Positions 1 through 11,654 of a stretch of 64,000 nucleotides of DNA are shown here, one piece after another (positions within the stretch are counted from its first letter, which is position 1; the number at the start of each line of letters is the position of its first letter). Location: NCBI GenBank assembly GCA_026874595.1, contig CM049311.1, forward strand, positions 46,441,676-46,505,675, given 5' to 3'. Both the position numbers and the translations under genes were made by a program. The notes under the pieces were generated by a model. The model was given only the letters and a program-made list of their open reading frames with translations, did not search any database and had not been told where the DNA came from. This stretch comes from Sipunculus nudus (taxonomy: Eukaryota > Annelida > Sipuncula > Golfingiida > Sipunculidae).

Positions 1-1517
1 TTCCCCAGAAACAGAACTGAGTATGCAATGTGCTGATTGATTAACTGGCAGCAAAGTAATTCTCAAAGAATTCCATTTATGAATTTAAAATGAGATGCGA
101 CAAAAAGTTAGTGTTTTATGTTGCCATATATTACTTATTGTCTCATCTGACTGCCCTTATTTAGAATTAACTGTATTGGACTGAGAAGAGGAAGATGTAA
201 CAACTGGATACAAAACTGTATTTACACAACACAAATTCATGTGACCTCTGTGTCTTTATCATAACTACATCTCTACTAAGCATATGGACAAACATGTTTT
301 ATCACTATATAGAACACCATTACATTTTGCAGCTCATCAAAGAAAGGCAGTTTCTATGCAAAATTAACATACCTGCTTCACTGCTTCACATTAACTAAAA
401 TTTTCATAAATAAACATGTTATAACCAACAGGAAAGGTTTATAAAGATATCATTTTTACCCTAGATTTGCCATTGCAAGGGGTCTGAAAAAGGGTACTAG
501 ATTATAGTAGTCTTTAGCTTTAGCTTTTGACAGGTTAATACCAAAAAATATATCATGATTAAGACTGACAGAAAATAAATAAAGGGAGTTAGGAAACTTG
601 AGGACAATATTTCTAATCTGAAAACTTGAAGTAATTTACTATAAAATGTCCATACATGACAATGTAGCTGATGACAAAGGGGTATTATAATGAAGTGACC
701 AGGAATGAAAGTGAATTGAACTTTTACAATGAATTGTCAGCACTTAAAACAGTAACAGTAAAGACAAGCAGTGGAGTAAGCAATCAGAGACTATGACAAC
801 ACTGGTGCTTGGCTGGCTCCTGGGGAAAGTATTAATACCGTTACTAATAATTAGTCCTGCAGGTTCACTGAATTAATCAATCATGAATAGAAATGCATGT
901 TGAGGCCAACTGAGGTCAAATACAGGAAGAAATACTGACTATTAGCATCAGATTATTGGTAAAATATGGATGTCTTTTATGACAAGAATTATAAAAGCCA
1001 TAAAATCGATTTCAATACTGGCCCCTTGAATTTTGTTTGGCCAAGGTTATGAAATTATAAAAGACTGCCATGCATTTTCTTGATATAGCCATGTAACAAT
1101 ATACTCTACATGTTCTGAATGTATTTAACTAGATATGAAATATCTTAAAGGACACTTAAAATCTTTAATAAAGTTTTTCTCACCATTAAGTAAAATAGAC
1201 AAGTAGCCAATGGGCCATATGGCACTTTTTAATGTTAAAGATTTTAAATATATTTAAAATAAGCATAAGTAAGTGTATTCATTCAGTGTTCAATTGACTG
1301 TGGGATTGTAAATTTTTTTCTATTTTAATTTCCCCTATATTCAGTGGCTATATATTTATTGATGCTCATGTGCATTTCAAATTTAAATACCCTATAAAAA
1401 TCATAATTTTGAAAGTCAATTGCTGAATCAAAGGAAACTCTGACATGGCTCATAGATATTCTGTATCTTAAATAGATATGCAAGAACAACGTATTTAAAG
1501 GGATATTTTGGATGTGT
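1..1517. other. AT-rich sequence without recognisable features
   Basis: No exon-like segment with paired splice sites, no RNA gene and no clear repeat was found here on either strand. Short open frames such as the one at 1325-1531 on the minus strand have no recognisable domain and lie in AT-rich sequence, so they are treated as chance. Confidence 0.5.
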
Positions 1518-1905
1518 GTAACCACCTGCATTTTTTATGCTGTCTTATCAAATTCTTAATCTAAATTTGAACATCTGCAGAGCTACATTTCCGTCTGTTA
1601 CTACATGACAGGCCTGTAGCACTCACTTCCTATCATGTTATTTTGTATCCTGGTGTCACCCAGGCCAGGTGCCTTCTGCACCCGCTATTTAATGTGTAAT
1701 CAGCCCCATTGCTGGGCCATGACACTGAGGAACCACCTGAAAGGGGCACATTTGTTCCTAAGTGATACACAGGTGTCTTCAGGGTGCTCACCATGGGTGG
1801 GTGCAAACTGTGAAAAATCTCACTGCTGCTCAGCTAATCTATAACTTCACATCCTCCTAGCTGTGAGTCCTGTGCTCTATCCCCAGACCACATACAGAAG
1901 ACAGC
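1518..1905 (-). mobile_element. Diverged tRNA-derived SINE copy
   Basis: This stretch aligns along its length with 52069-52478. Shared landmarks are the tail with atgctgtcttat, the core cctggtgtcacccaggcc and the block ttgctgggccatgacac followed by gaggaacc. In the other copy the end at the higher coordinate is a tRNA-like head read on the minus strand. Here that head (about 1840-1905) is degenerate and its B box cannot be recognised. An old, inactive copy is the likeliest reading. The family name is not known to me. Confidence 0.65.
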
Positions 1906-3255
1906 TCAGAACAAACCTTTTTCATAAAAAAAATAAAATTATTTTTTTTTAAATTAAAATCTTTAAAACAAACAAATTGGTTTTGGAAAACCCATTTAAA
2001 ACATGCCATTCTAAGCTTTAGCTCAGATTTTGTACATACCAGCAGCTCTCAACATAAACGGTTAACTGCTTGCTCGGAAACAAGTTGAAGTTCGAGAAAA
2101 TGGTGGTATATAGGGCAATCAAAAGTCATCTCCTACTTTCCTTGACAGACTGGGCAAGTGGGCTCATGATAAATCTTTACCCAAAGGCCTGAATCTCAAC
2201 TGATCTTCAGTCGGCCATTTTCTTTCTTCAAGGAAAAAAAAAACATATTTATCATATATCCCGAATTTGCATTACCTTTGGTTATATGTATAATTACAAA
2301 AGACATACATAATTAACAAACATCTGGTCATGTTTATTGTCTAACATACAAAACAAGGGACCTATGGGTCACGGCACTCAGCTGTTATATATGATAAAAA
2401 AATATGATTTAGAAATGAGGCACATGCTGGTTTTGTGTGGTAATAAATATAAGCTGTATTATGAGTTGTTGTTGTTTAGCTTATGTATGATTTTGATAGT
2501 ACCTTTGGAGACAGGGAAGAGGATTGATTTCATTTATTTTATTAACAAATGGCGTACTTTTGTCACACAGATATTGACTTCGCCATATAACTTATAATCA
2601 GAACATATAATATAAGAGTTTAACTATTTATTTAAAAAAATTACAAATATTGTCCCAAATATAATTTTTATTAAAAATAATAAGAGAATCGTATGATTTT
2701 TTAAAATGAAATATAACTGAAATGATTATTAAAATAATATTAAAGAATATATTCATGAATGCATTCATGAATAAATTTTGAAAGTTTTTGCACTGATATT
2801 CATATACTTTCATTTTTACCTGAATTCCCATTCTTTATGCAAGAAATTTTATAATGGAGTACATATTCATATTCGTATTTAAATACAATTAAATAGTATT
2901 AGCACCATGTCTGGTATTTATTCAGTTTTCACCAAACACTGATGTTGAGAATCCAGAATATACAAAATTCACACATTTAAATAATGATCATAAGGACCTA
3001 GTTTTATGGCTTTTATTTATATTAAAAAAAATAAATGTAATATATTCATTTTGGACTAATTTCACATCAATGTACACACTAGACACAGTAGGAATCTAGA
3101 TTAATATTATCAACTGCATCTTTGTCTATCATTAATTTCCTTCATATGATCCCTGATTAGTAATGAATAATATGATTTACTTTTTTATCATTAAAATTGA
3201 ACTGAAAAATACCATAGGTGACTGCATGGTGTTATTTGGAATAGGTGACATTCTA
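1906..3255. other. AT-rich sequence with one family-A 5' end
   Basis: Mostly AT-rich sequence. At 2350-2384 it holds the conserved 5' end of the A/B repeat class: AACAAGGGAC, a near palindrome CCTATGGGTC and cactcagctg. What follows does not match other copies, so this is a truncated or diverged copy. The open frame at 2337-2597 starts within that motif and is treated as spurious. Confidence 0.45.
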
Positions 3256-3260
3256 TCCAT
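3256..3260. repeat. Target-site duplication TCCAT, left copy
   Basis: TCCAT lies directly before CCCCTTACC here, and again at 7490-7494 directly after GGTAAGGG. The pair delimits the 3261-7489 element. The copies are exact over 5 bp. The left terminus has one C more than the right, so the boundary is uncertain by one base. Confidence 0.55.
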
Positions 3261-3275
3261 CCCCTTACCAAAATG

Positions 3276-3592
3276 GAAAGTACTCACATATATGTGCCTT
3301 ATATGTCCCTTATAAGGGCCTTATATGTCCCTTATAAGAGACATATAAGGCACATATAAATGCTAATTATGTGAGTTATATGTATATGGCAGCTATATGT
3401 TTAGTCAGGCATTGTTATATGTGAGTTATAAGGGAGTTGTATGTTTGTTATATGTCAGTTATAAGGGAGCTGCACATCAGGCCATTCTGTACAGTTCATT
3501 TATATGTGACTTGTATGGGAGATATAAGGGAGTTGAATGTGAAGGGGTTCTGTATATGTCAGTTATATGTCAGTTATAAGTTTATATACTGT
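3276..3592. repeat. Left array of CATATATG/TTATAAGG palindromic units
   Basis: Irregular tandem units of about 20 bp mix acatatatg, agttataagg and ccttatatgt. Perfect CC(A/T)6GG sequences (CCTTATAAGG) occur at about 3307 and 3330. The block gtgccttatatgtc is followed by its complement gacatataaggcac near 3340, giving a fold-back. The right array at 7095-7475 is built of the same units. The small open frame at 3397-3579 is a product of the repeat. Confidence 0.75.
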
Positions 3593-4272
3593 GAGCTTAC
3601 TGTTCTATAAGATAGGACTTAGACACTTTCCAAGGGAACACAAATGCTGCAGAAACTTCTAAGTCCCAGCTCCATTATGGTTTTAAGAAAATGAATTATA
3701 ATTTAATAATAAATACTGAAGAAGTATGTTAAAATGGGTATCAAAATAACCAGCTTCCTCAGAACTTTATGTATATTAGAAAAATAATACTATAAATAAT
3801 TTTTTTTTTTCATCTGATGTATACATTAAGAGGTATAACATACCTATAGTAATCATGCATGCAGTAAAACATCATTTACTCAAAACACAATACAAAAAAA
3901 TAATTTGACTATATTTCACAATGGTTATAATTTGTGCCCTTGATAATTATAAGAAAAAATAATTCTTTTGGAATGTAGTGTATATACAAACACTACAGCA
4001 TCTAATTGCAATTGATAACTACTTCATAAATACAGAACAAAGGGTATTGATGTAGTGTGCCACTGACCAATCATGGGAATACATAGGCATTAACCTAATA
4101 TCATATTGGTTTTAGAAACAGCTCACCACCCACACATTCCAGCTGTAAAATATTGCCATTGAAAATCAACAGCATTGATAAAAGCAGAGGTACTTAAAAA
4201 AATAAGTATCTGCATTCTTATTGTGACAATAACCAGCATTCTAATCAGTAAATTTCTCAAGTATATGTAACA

Positions 4273-4285
4273 CCCCCCCCCCCCC
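4273..4285. repeat. Poly-C tract (13 C)
   Basis: An uninterrupted run of 13 C in the presumed 5' flank of the internal transcription unit. No function is inferred. Confidence 0.9.
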
Positions 4286-4362
4286 TTAGCAGACAAGCTT
4301 GCTGTACAAGCTCTCTCTACAATGGACCTTTGACCTTACTGTACCCTGCCCTGGAATAGTGG

Positions 4363-4370
4363 TGACGTCA
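4363..4370 (+). promoter_or_regulatory. Full palindromic CRE, TGACGTCA
   Basis: A perfect 8-bp cAMP-response element consensus. It sits about 170 bp upstream of the first splice donor (4533) of the candidate transcript, a position that suits a promoter element. No TATA box is evident nearby, so the transcription start is not fixed. Binding by CREB/ATF factors is known for this motif in animals; its use here is inference. Confidence 0.45.
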
Positions 4371-5975
4371 CATGAATACTGTACAGGCTGTGCACAACAA
4401 AGGCATGCAGAGTCAGTTTACATCTGAATGATAACATCCGGTAACCGTTAAGGGAGTACACACTTTGAAGAGAAGTTCTTTGTCAAGCTGCTCAAGCAGA
4501 AGGGGAATGTATAGCTAAAAAATGTCTCATTGGTGAGTAATCTTGCATTATTTAAGTTATTTTTGCATAGTAAACCAGTGATTGCATAAAGATGACTTCA
4601 CCTATCTTGGTTTGCCCTGAAAAAAAACAGAATTTGTGTGTTTCAAGATAACATTTCCTATTTGGTGGCCAATTTTTACAAAATAACATATTTTTGACAA
4701 AAAGCTGATGCTGTTGCCCCTATATAGTGACATTGTGCATGTTCTATGCACCAACAGGAAGTTAAGAACATCCTTTTCAGTGATGCTATTTGCAATTCGG
4801 TGTGAAAAAATCAAGAGTCAGCAGCAGGCCCCAAAGTTTACATATTGATGTAATTTCTTAATGTCCCCTACCTGTGGAAGGGATGATCAGTTAGCCTACA
4901 TAAAGCTTAATCAGCACACAAATGCTATGAGTACCACATACTACCATTTTATTTGTTGAACCTATGGCTATTGACCATGTTATTATTTAGCTGAACTCTG
5001 GGTCATGAAAAAAAAGCTGCTACAAGGTATAGATGTTCCTTTTCATTTTCCAAATTGACTTGAATTTTTTGTCTTGCTTGAGTGCCCAAAAGTTATAATA
5101 TGGTTAAAAATTGTTAATTATACAATGTTCATAAGTTTTTCTTTCAGGCAAAGTAAACATTAAACACTGTTGATCATTGCTGAATTTACAGCCACTGTCT
5201 CAATTTTGGTGAATGCTTTTTTTTTATAAAATTGAAGAGCGGTTTGCTGTACTCAACCAAAACATTTCAACTAATCTAAAAAATTAATCAAATATTTTTT
5301 ACTATTGGAGTCTTTCACACAAAAACTCCTAAATTAAGCTTTAATTTCATAATATGCCCTTCTACATGTCATTTACATATACTGTAAACACCAATTTATT
5401 AACAATTTGATACATAACACAGTATGTTTCATAACAATCCACAAACCATTCATAATCATATGTATGAATTTAATCTGAATTTGACATCAGGTCAAGAACA
5501 CCCTTTTAAAGGTCATGAGCACTTTAACTTTAATGGGCCTGGTCCTCTGACTTTCATTTGAGGTTTCTTCTGACATACTAGTATTCACTTTCATTACAAA
5601 AGAAAAAGCATAATAATTTGGGAATTTGTTTCACTAAGGATCAGATGATTTCATAAGGTACTATTTTGATTCCCAGAGAGAAATCAAATCTGGTTCAATT
5701 TAAAGGTTAATCAAAAGTGCATTTTTAGTCTACCTTGAATGATTTCTTTTTATATGTACATGTAGTAGTGCCATTTCACCATAAAAGATCAAGAAGTCAT
5801 TTTGAACATCATTGATGTACTGTTTTAGTAATTTTATTGATGTGAGGCCCTTTTTTAGTCCATTTGTCTACTTAAATGTTAAAATATGCAAGACTCCATG
5901 TTCTTAATTATTTATTTCCAACAACCTTTGTTTCTATGATTTGTAATGGTTTCTTTACTTTTCCAGTATGAAGAA

Positions 5976-6672
5976 ATGGTGCAGAAAGTAAAAGGAGAGC
6001 CCATATATCTCCAGCCCTTGCAAGAATTGTCTGGTAAGCATATTCAGTTAATCATATAAAGTAACATTTAAATCTTTTAGCAAATGGGAAATGTTATGAA
6101 TTGTAAGTTTTTTTTATCAAATAGCTGATATAGCTTACCATATTTGAAGTGCAAATTTGGTGGTTAACATTTATTGTGCATATGGGATATAAATATATTA
6201 TTATAAACTGTTTACATGTTAAAATTGTTTCAACTGAGTAACCTACTTTCTGAACCTATGAGCATCTTTAGGCCACAGTGTCTGTCCTGTGACCAGTATA
6301 TTTGATAATCTGTAATGTTTGTATATACTCTGTATAACTGGAAAACTCTTCCTGTGTTAGTAATTGAGAAGTCCAACTGTATTTACTTATAATCCTAAAT
6401 GTTAAACAGGCATATTTTCAGAACATTGAAAACCCCTATATAGAGAGCAGATGTACTTTCAGTGAAATAAATTCTTTTCCTTTTTTGACTTGTGTGTTGC
6501 CTCCAGATAAGGTAAACTACTATAAATGTTAAGAAAAGCAATACTAAGCATCAATGTCAAAAGATATTCTTTAAACTTATTTAATAAGATAATTAATGTA
6601 AGCAATAATGACTATATGTGTATACTTAGACTGGTAACATTTGTTTTTGCAGGTCAAACAGGAGGGGACTGA
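5976..6672 (+). CDS. Small spliced open frame (25 aa), unrecognised
   Basis: Two coding segments are joined: 5976-6033 in exon 2 and 6653-6672 in exon 3. The start ATG has a strong context (gaaATGG). Exon 2 is open in only one frame throughout, and the split glycine codon G|GT keeps the frame into exon 3, where TGA follows at 6670-6672. The predicted peptide begins MVQKVKGEPIYL and ends GQTGGD. It has no signal peptide, membrane segment or known motif. In the same frame exon 1 has a TAG 18 bases before its donor and no ATG after it, so no longer N-terminus can come from exon 1. I do not recognise it. A larger protein with unseen exons or a noncoding RNA are both possible. Confidence 0.25.
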
Positions 6673-6809
6673 AAAGGATTTAGAGTGTGGCAAGGGTGTA
6701 TATTTCCTTCCAGCCTTCATTCTCTAAAAGGACAACACTCTCAAATCTGACTGAACCAGGGAGTTTTAAAAATCTTATGAAAATATTATTTTCAGTTTAC
6801 AAATGTGTA

Positions 6810-6815
6810 AATAAA
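6810..6815 (+). terminator. Poly(A) signal AATAAA of the candidate transcript
   Basis: AATAAA lies about 140 bp after the exon 3 stop codon and is followed by a T- and GT-rich stretch (about 6825-6865), the usual arrangement for animal 3' end formation. Confidence 0.45.
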
Positions 6816-7094
6816 CATTAATTTTGGCTCTTGTATTTTCTTACTTTTATGTTTCATGTTTTTGCGTCCATATGACTGTGTGAAGTTGATGACCCCCAGT
6901 GTGACTGCAGGCCAGCATTGATTTCAAGGAATTGCACAGTGCAGGAAGCTCACCACACACACACAAACCTTAATTTCTATCATCTACCGTAATTCCTTGT
7001 GGAATAAAGAAAAGGGTAAACACCTTTCAAAACAGAACATACAACAGACAGTAACTGAGCTATTGACAAACAGTACAGAAGGTGCATACACTGA

Positions 7095-7475
7095 CTTATA
7101 TGTGAGTTATATGTCACTTATAAGGGACATATATGGCACTTATAAGGCTCATATATGTCACATATATGGGAGTTATAAGGCACATATATGTGAGTTATAA
7201 GGCACATATATGGGACATATATGGGAGTTATAAGGGACATATATGGGACATATATGGGAGTCATAGGGGACCTATATGTGGAAGCCTTATAAGTGACATA
7301 TAAGGCCCATATATGTGACATATAAGGCTCCTACCTAATTTGCATATAAAATCCATATACCGGACATATATGTGACATATATGCGAGTTATAAGGTTGGA
7401 TATAAGGGACATATATGGCACATATATGTGCCTTATATGTGCCATATAACTTTCACATATATGGCACTTATAAAA
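7095..7475. repeat. Right array of CATATATG/TTATAAGG palindromic units
   Basis: About 380 bp of units such as agttataaggcacatatatg and gggacatatatggg in several orders, with many self-complementary cores (CATATATG, TTATAA). It is the counterpart of the array at 3276-3592 in inverted context. The open frames at 6997-7200 (plus) and 7118-7321 (minus) are repeat products with a recurring Tyr-x-Ser/Pro-Tyr pattern. Confidence 0.8.
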
Positions 7476-7857
7476 ATTTTTGGTAAGGGTCCATAAAAGA
7501 TTCTTATATCATCAGTAAATGCAAGTTAATTTCCTGTTATTATAAACTAACAAATTCCTTTTCCATTTTTCTTTAATTTGTTATTAAAAAACAATAAAAA
7601 TTTATTAATTTATTGTTTATTGTTATGTTGTTGGTTAAAACTACTAGATGAGTTGGGTTGGACACCTGGATCAACTGTGGCTGGCCATAGGCTGTCTGGC
7701 TGCCCCAGTGTATGCCTCACCTCAAGCATGCATAATTTGCTGAAAGTTCAACAAGGTCAACATATAGGTGACTCAAGAGGGGCTGGAGAGAGCCAAGGTC
7801 TGACATGGTCTCATAAAAAAATTAATAAAAGTTACAATTTTTGGCCAATTTCTGTCA

Positions 7858-9075
7858 GCTTTCTAAACTAAAAAGCTGAAATCCTTATGTGTGCACGATA
7901 TGAAAATTATATCAACAGTGCTCTCAGGAAACAAACATGCCATGGTCAAAGTTGGGCAAAATTTAAGGTACTAATTTTATATTTATACTAATAACTTATA
8001 AAATTTGAAAAATTCAGAACTAATTTTGGGTATTCAATTGAATCTTGGTTAAATAATGTTACATCCCTGACAAAAAATCTCTAGCTTCAGCAATCCCCTT
8101 GTTAAGGGAGTAAATATTTTTCATGATTTTTTTTACAAAGTGCATTATGTTTGGGCCCATAACGTAAAACAATTACGCAATACTGACATCATTTCTGGCA
8201 TGTGCATAGAGAATGTATAGAAAAATATGTATATTATATATGATTAAAGTCAGATCAGTGGTTTTGATATTAGGCAGTCTTGAAGTGTAACAATGGGTAT
8301 TTAATGGAAAAATGAAGTTTTTCATTAATATTTTGAAGGTATTAAGTCCTAGTGACCAAATTCTTTGCATGGTAGGGGATTTTGGAGACAACTAATTGTA
8401 TGCCAAATTTTAAGAACTGCATGAGAGCTAAAGCTGGGGATCTGAGCTCTTGCAAACTGCATAACACTAGCTTGATGTAAACAATATGTTACATGGTGCT
8501 TGAAAATCTGAATAAAATCTACAGTTTTTGATCAACTGGTTTCAAATTTTTGGTGTTAACAGACAAAATGCTAACAAAAACATGCTGTGAAAATTAAACC
8601 AACAGTACTTACAGGAAAAAAAACGTGCCGTGGTCAAAGTTGGGCAAAATTTAAGGTACTAATTTTTTATTTTTGTTTATATTTTAAAAATTTAAAAGAT
8701 TTTGATCTAATTTTGGGTATACAATTTAATTTTGATTAATTAAAGTTATATTACTGGAAAAGCTTTAACATGTTTTGTGTTAAGTGATCAAATATCTTTC
8801 CTGCATTTTACAAAATGCATTATGTTTGGGCCCATAACTTTTTAAAATTATATAATACTGACATAATTTCTGGCATGTACATAGGAACTATATAGAGGAA
8901 TATTTATGGCAAATATGAGGAAAAACAGATGTGTGGTTTTGATATTAGGCAGTCCTGAAGTATGAACATAGGTTTTTAATAAAAAATTGAGGTTTTTCCT
9001 TAATTTCTCAAAGGAACTTATAGTCAGCTGAGCTAAAAAATCATGTGGATCACACTTTGTGTTCATGGCTACCAT
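7858..9075 (+). repeat. Two partial family-A copies in tandem
   Basis: Copy 1 (about 7858-8425) and copy 2 (about 8495-9075) share long blocks offset by about 688 bp. Examples are tggtcaaagttgggcaaaat (7943 and about 8631), tgtttgggcccataac, gattttgatattaggcagtc-like blocks and tttttcattaa. Both lack the family's 5' and 3' terminal hairpins. Related copies lie at 12200-14094, 19891-21248, 34135-34898 and 41661-42916. The minus-strand frames in the interval are not genes. Confidence 0.75.
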
Positions 9076-9216
9076 TACTAATTTTTGTGGGGTAAGTAAA
9101 GCTTAAGGTATGGTAAGTTAAAGCTAGATGTTACCTCCCTGAACCAATCAATTTTCTAAACACACCCTCACACAGTTGTGAGATCATAATAAGGTTTAAA
9201 TTAATTCCCTTTACAG

Positions 9217-9358
9217 GGAAGAAGATAAGCTAGGACATATGAAGCCTGACATGGTCACCATCACAGCAGAGCAAGATGGGGTAATTGATATTCATGTCTT
9301 TCCAGCAAGCAGACCTTGGCTTAACAGAGGCTGGGGAAGATGGAGAGGAGAGAGGTGA
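9217..9358 (+). CDS. Candidate 3' coding exon, unrecognised
   Basis: After a pyrimidine-rich acceptor (ttccctttacag|G) an open frame of 46 codons runs to TGA at 9356-9358. It needs two bases from an upstream exon. The peptide contains MKPDMVTITAEQDG and ends in a Trp/Arg-rich tail (NRGWGRWRGER). A poly(A) signal AATAAA follows at 9444-9449. Joined to the exon ending at 6033 it would shift frame, unless a second AG five bases downstream were used as acceptor, so a link to the 4.4-6.8 kb unit is unproven. Codon content looks less random than the surroundings, but an open frame of this length can arise by chance. I do not recognise the protein. Confidence 0.25.
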
Positions 9359-11058
9359 CCATTGGACTTACATTTATATGCTGAGAGGTAGAGCAGAGGG
9401 AGTCCTGCCACAAGGAGAATACTCCTGCCTTAACTGTTAACTCAATAAATAATCTTATCTTCATCCAACTCTTTGTTATCATAACTTGGCAGGGCTGAGT
9501 ACTGCAGTTTATCACATAGAACACAAGGAAGGTTCTTTGTAGTCCCACTTTATGAATAAAGATTGTGAGATACAATCAATGATCTAGATACTGATACTCA
9601 ATTTTCAATGCACCTTTACAGTCAGTTTAGACAACTTTAGGCTAAAAACACATTTGTCCAAGGCTGAGTTCAAAACCACTGAGTCCGTGTAATCATTTAA
9701 ATGTAGATGAAATGTTACAAATAAATTTAATACAAATGAGATTAGATAATATCACATGCCATTGCCATTAACATTGTCAGATGCAAATGTAGTTAAAAAT
9801 ACATTAACAACTGAACTCTGCTTTGCCTGATGATAAAATATATGTATTGCCAAAGGAACTACTAAAACCATTATGGAAGAATTATTTCATGGTTCTGAGT
9901 GAGGCTTTTTTTGTGATTATTATTCTGAGTCCAGCTTATTATTCATTCTAACATTATTTGGGAGAGGTCTGCATGAATTAATCCAGGAATGGTTTGAACC
10001 CAGCCAATATTTCAATATTTTGCATGGGCTTAGCTAGAGACACTGGCATAAACAATTGTTGATAGATGCTGACAAACCTTTCATGATATATAAAATGTCT
10101 ATATATTTCCCCAGACTGATGAGAAAATACAGAAATTAACCCTTAAGGCCACACTTGTCATCATTTATGACATTTTAAGACCAAAACAGACCTTCCCTAC
10201 TGCATGAGGAGCCAAGTGCCAATACTGTCACTTATTATGTAGATTATCAGCTCCTTATAATTTAGTGCCAATACTGTCACTTATTATGTAGATTATCAGC
10301 TCCTTATAACTGCATTTGCATTTTAAGCCAAACTTGCCATCCATGTGGATGTATTTATGATACTCTTACTGTGTAATTAAAAAAGTGGACCTCTTGCGAT
10401 GAGTATATGGATCATGAAGTAAAATGTAACGGTCTAATTTTTATGAAAGGAAGGTTGCAATATTTATCTTAAACAAGAACAGACTTCTCTTTTTTATTGT
10501 CAGCACTGCAGTAAAAAAGCCATTGCAGAAAAGGCAACTAATTTTTCTCAATAGCACTTTTAATCAATGCTAGCTGTAATCTTTTCTGATTTGCAGTATT
10601 TCTGCACTAGATTAAATATTTATTAACACATTTTTCAACTTCTTTGAAAAGTTTTGAAAAAAAGTTGTCAGATGATATATATATTGTTGCTAAAATTAGT
10701 CTCTCTCTCTCCTTCTTTGTTATTAATGTAGTTAACATTTGTATTCAGTCAGCTAACCCTACTGACAAAACAAGCTCGCTTAGTCTCATCACATCACTGT
10801 TACAAGGGACTGGGTTGTGGTGCTGCTTTCAGAGAGTCCTGGGGCTTGTCTGGATGTGTACTGATCACTGAGGTGGAATGATTCAGATTCTAACAAGGAA
10901 AATGAGTTTCGATCCTTGTGTAAACACTGACAAACCACTGATAATTAACCAGGTAAGAGCTTGGTATTGTACACACAGGTCAGGTATGTGACTTGGAAGC
11001 AGACAAATTAAACAGAGGTTAAAGCTTTCCTTCAACATACTTTTGTGGCTAGATCCCA
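9359..11058. other. Unassigned sequence with one short direct duplication
   Basis: No recognisable gene. The only clear structure is the 46-bp duplication listed separately. A segment at 10732-10952 lies between a polypyrimidine acceptor and a strong donor (CAG|GTAAGAG); its best frame is open for 49 codons from the acceptor to a TGA near 10880. It could be a noncoding exon, but no partner exon was found. Confidence 0.4.
10215..10309. repeat. 46-bp direct duplication
   Basis: Two identical 46-bp copies beginning agtgccaatactgtcac, at 10215-10260 and 10264-10309, are separated by three bases (period 49 bp). This is a recent local duplication with no further meaning that I can see. Confidence 0.95.
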
Positions 11059-11654
11059 CTAAGGGACCAATGGGTCATGTCGCTCAGCTGAATTTTGAAA
11101 TTTTAGCAAATGCAAAATAAACTTATTTCTGTTGTTTTACAAATATATTAGCATTTGAAAAGATAAATGAAAATGAAACCCTGTAAATTATAAAATAATG
11201 GCAATGAGCTAAAGTTTAAAAATAAACATTAATTTATAACCTGAAATAAAATGCTGTAAAAAATTTGAATGAGCAATAACAAAATTTAATAGGCATGTTA
11301 AATCAAGCTATTTAGGTATAAATCACCTTCGCACTGTGTATTAAATGAAACTTGTGGCCTGAAACCATTTAATAATGCAAAAAAGAAAAGTGGGCCGAAG
11401 TGTTATATGAAAGGATACTTTTCATATTATTCATAAACAAAAAATGTGTGAATGTAATTAAGTTTTCATATGTTGAATATATGGCCATATTAAGCTAAAA
11501 ATTAATCACACGAAAGTTTGCCCAATATTCCAGATTAACAAAGTTCAATAGTATCATTCATAACAAGGCCTAGCAAATTTTAAGAGATATAAATGAAGTG
11601 CCACAAAGTATTTATATCTTATTAAGTCTTAAAACATGTCTATGAGCACTTACA

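Larger units (their letters stand above)
4400..6830 (+). other. Candidate three-exon transcription unit inside the TIR element
   Basis: Exon 1 ends at 4532 at a consensus donor, G|GTGAGTAA; its start, somewhere near 4400, is uncertain. Exon 2 is 5967-6033 (67 bp), with acceptor ttctttacttttccag and donor CTG|GTAAGCA. Exon 3 starts at 6653 after ttgtttttgcag and runs to a poly(A) signal AATAAA at 6810-6815, followed by a T/GT-rich stretch. All four splice sites match consensus and occur in the right order on one strand. Exon 1 has an ATG at 4522 opening an 11-codon frame that closes in exon 2. The unit could be a short-peptide mRNA, a long noncoding RNA or a captured fragment of a host gene. 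Confidence 0.4.
3261..7489. mobile_element. TIR element with palindromic terminal arrays and an internal spliced unit
   Basis: The ends are inverted repeats: CCCCTTACCAAAA at 3261 and its complement TTTTTGGTAAGGG ending at 7489. A 5-bp duplication, TCCAT, lies outside both. Just inside each end is a several-hundred-bp array of CATATATG/TTATAAGG palindromic units (3276-3592 and 7095-7475). Between the arrays lie a poly-C tract, a CRE and a three-exon transcription-unit candidate. No transposase-like protein is visible, so the element would be non-autonomous. The superfamily is not assigned: a 5-bp duplication with these ends does not fit a family I can name safely. The boundaries are inferred from the inverted repeat plus duplication. 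Confidence 0.55.

Noticed and set aside
10732-10952. Possible internal exon with strong acceptor and donor
   Set aside because: The best frame closes after 49 codons, well before the donor, and no partner exon was found; it is noted only within the description of the interval.
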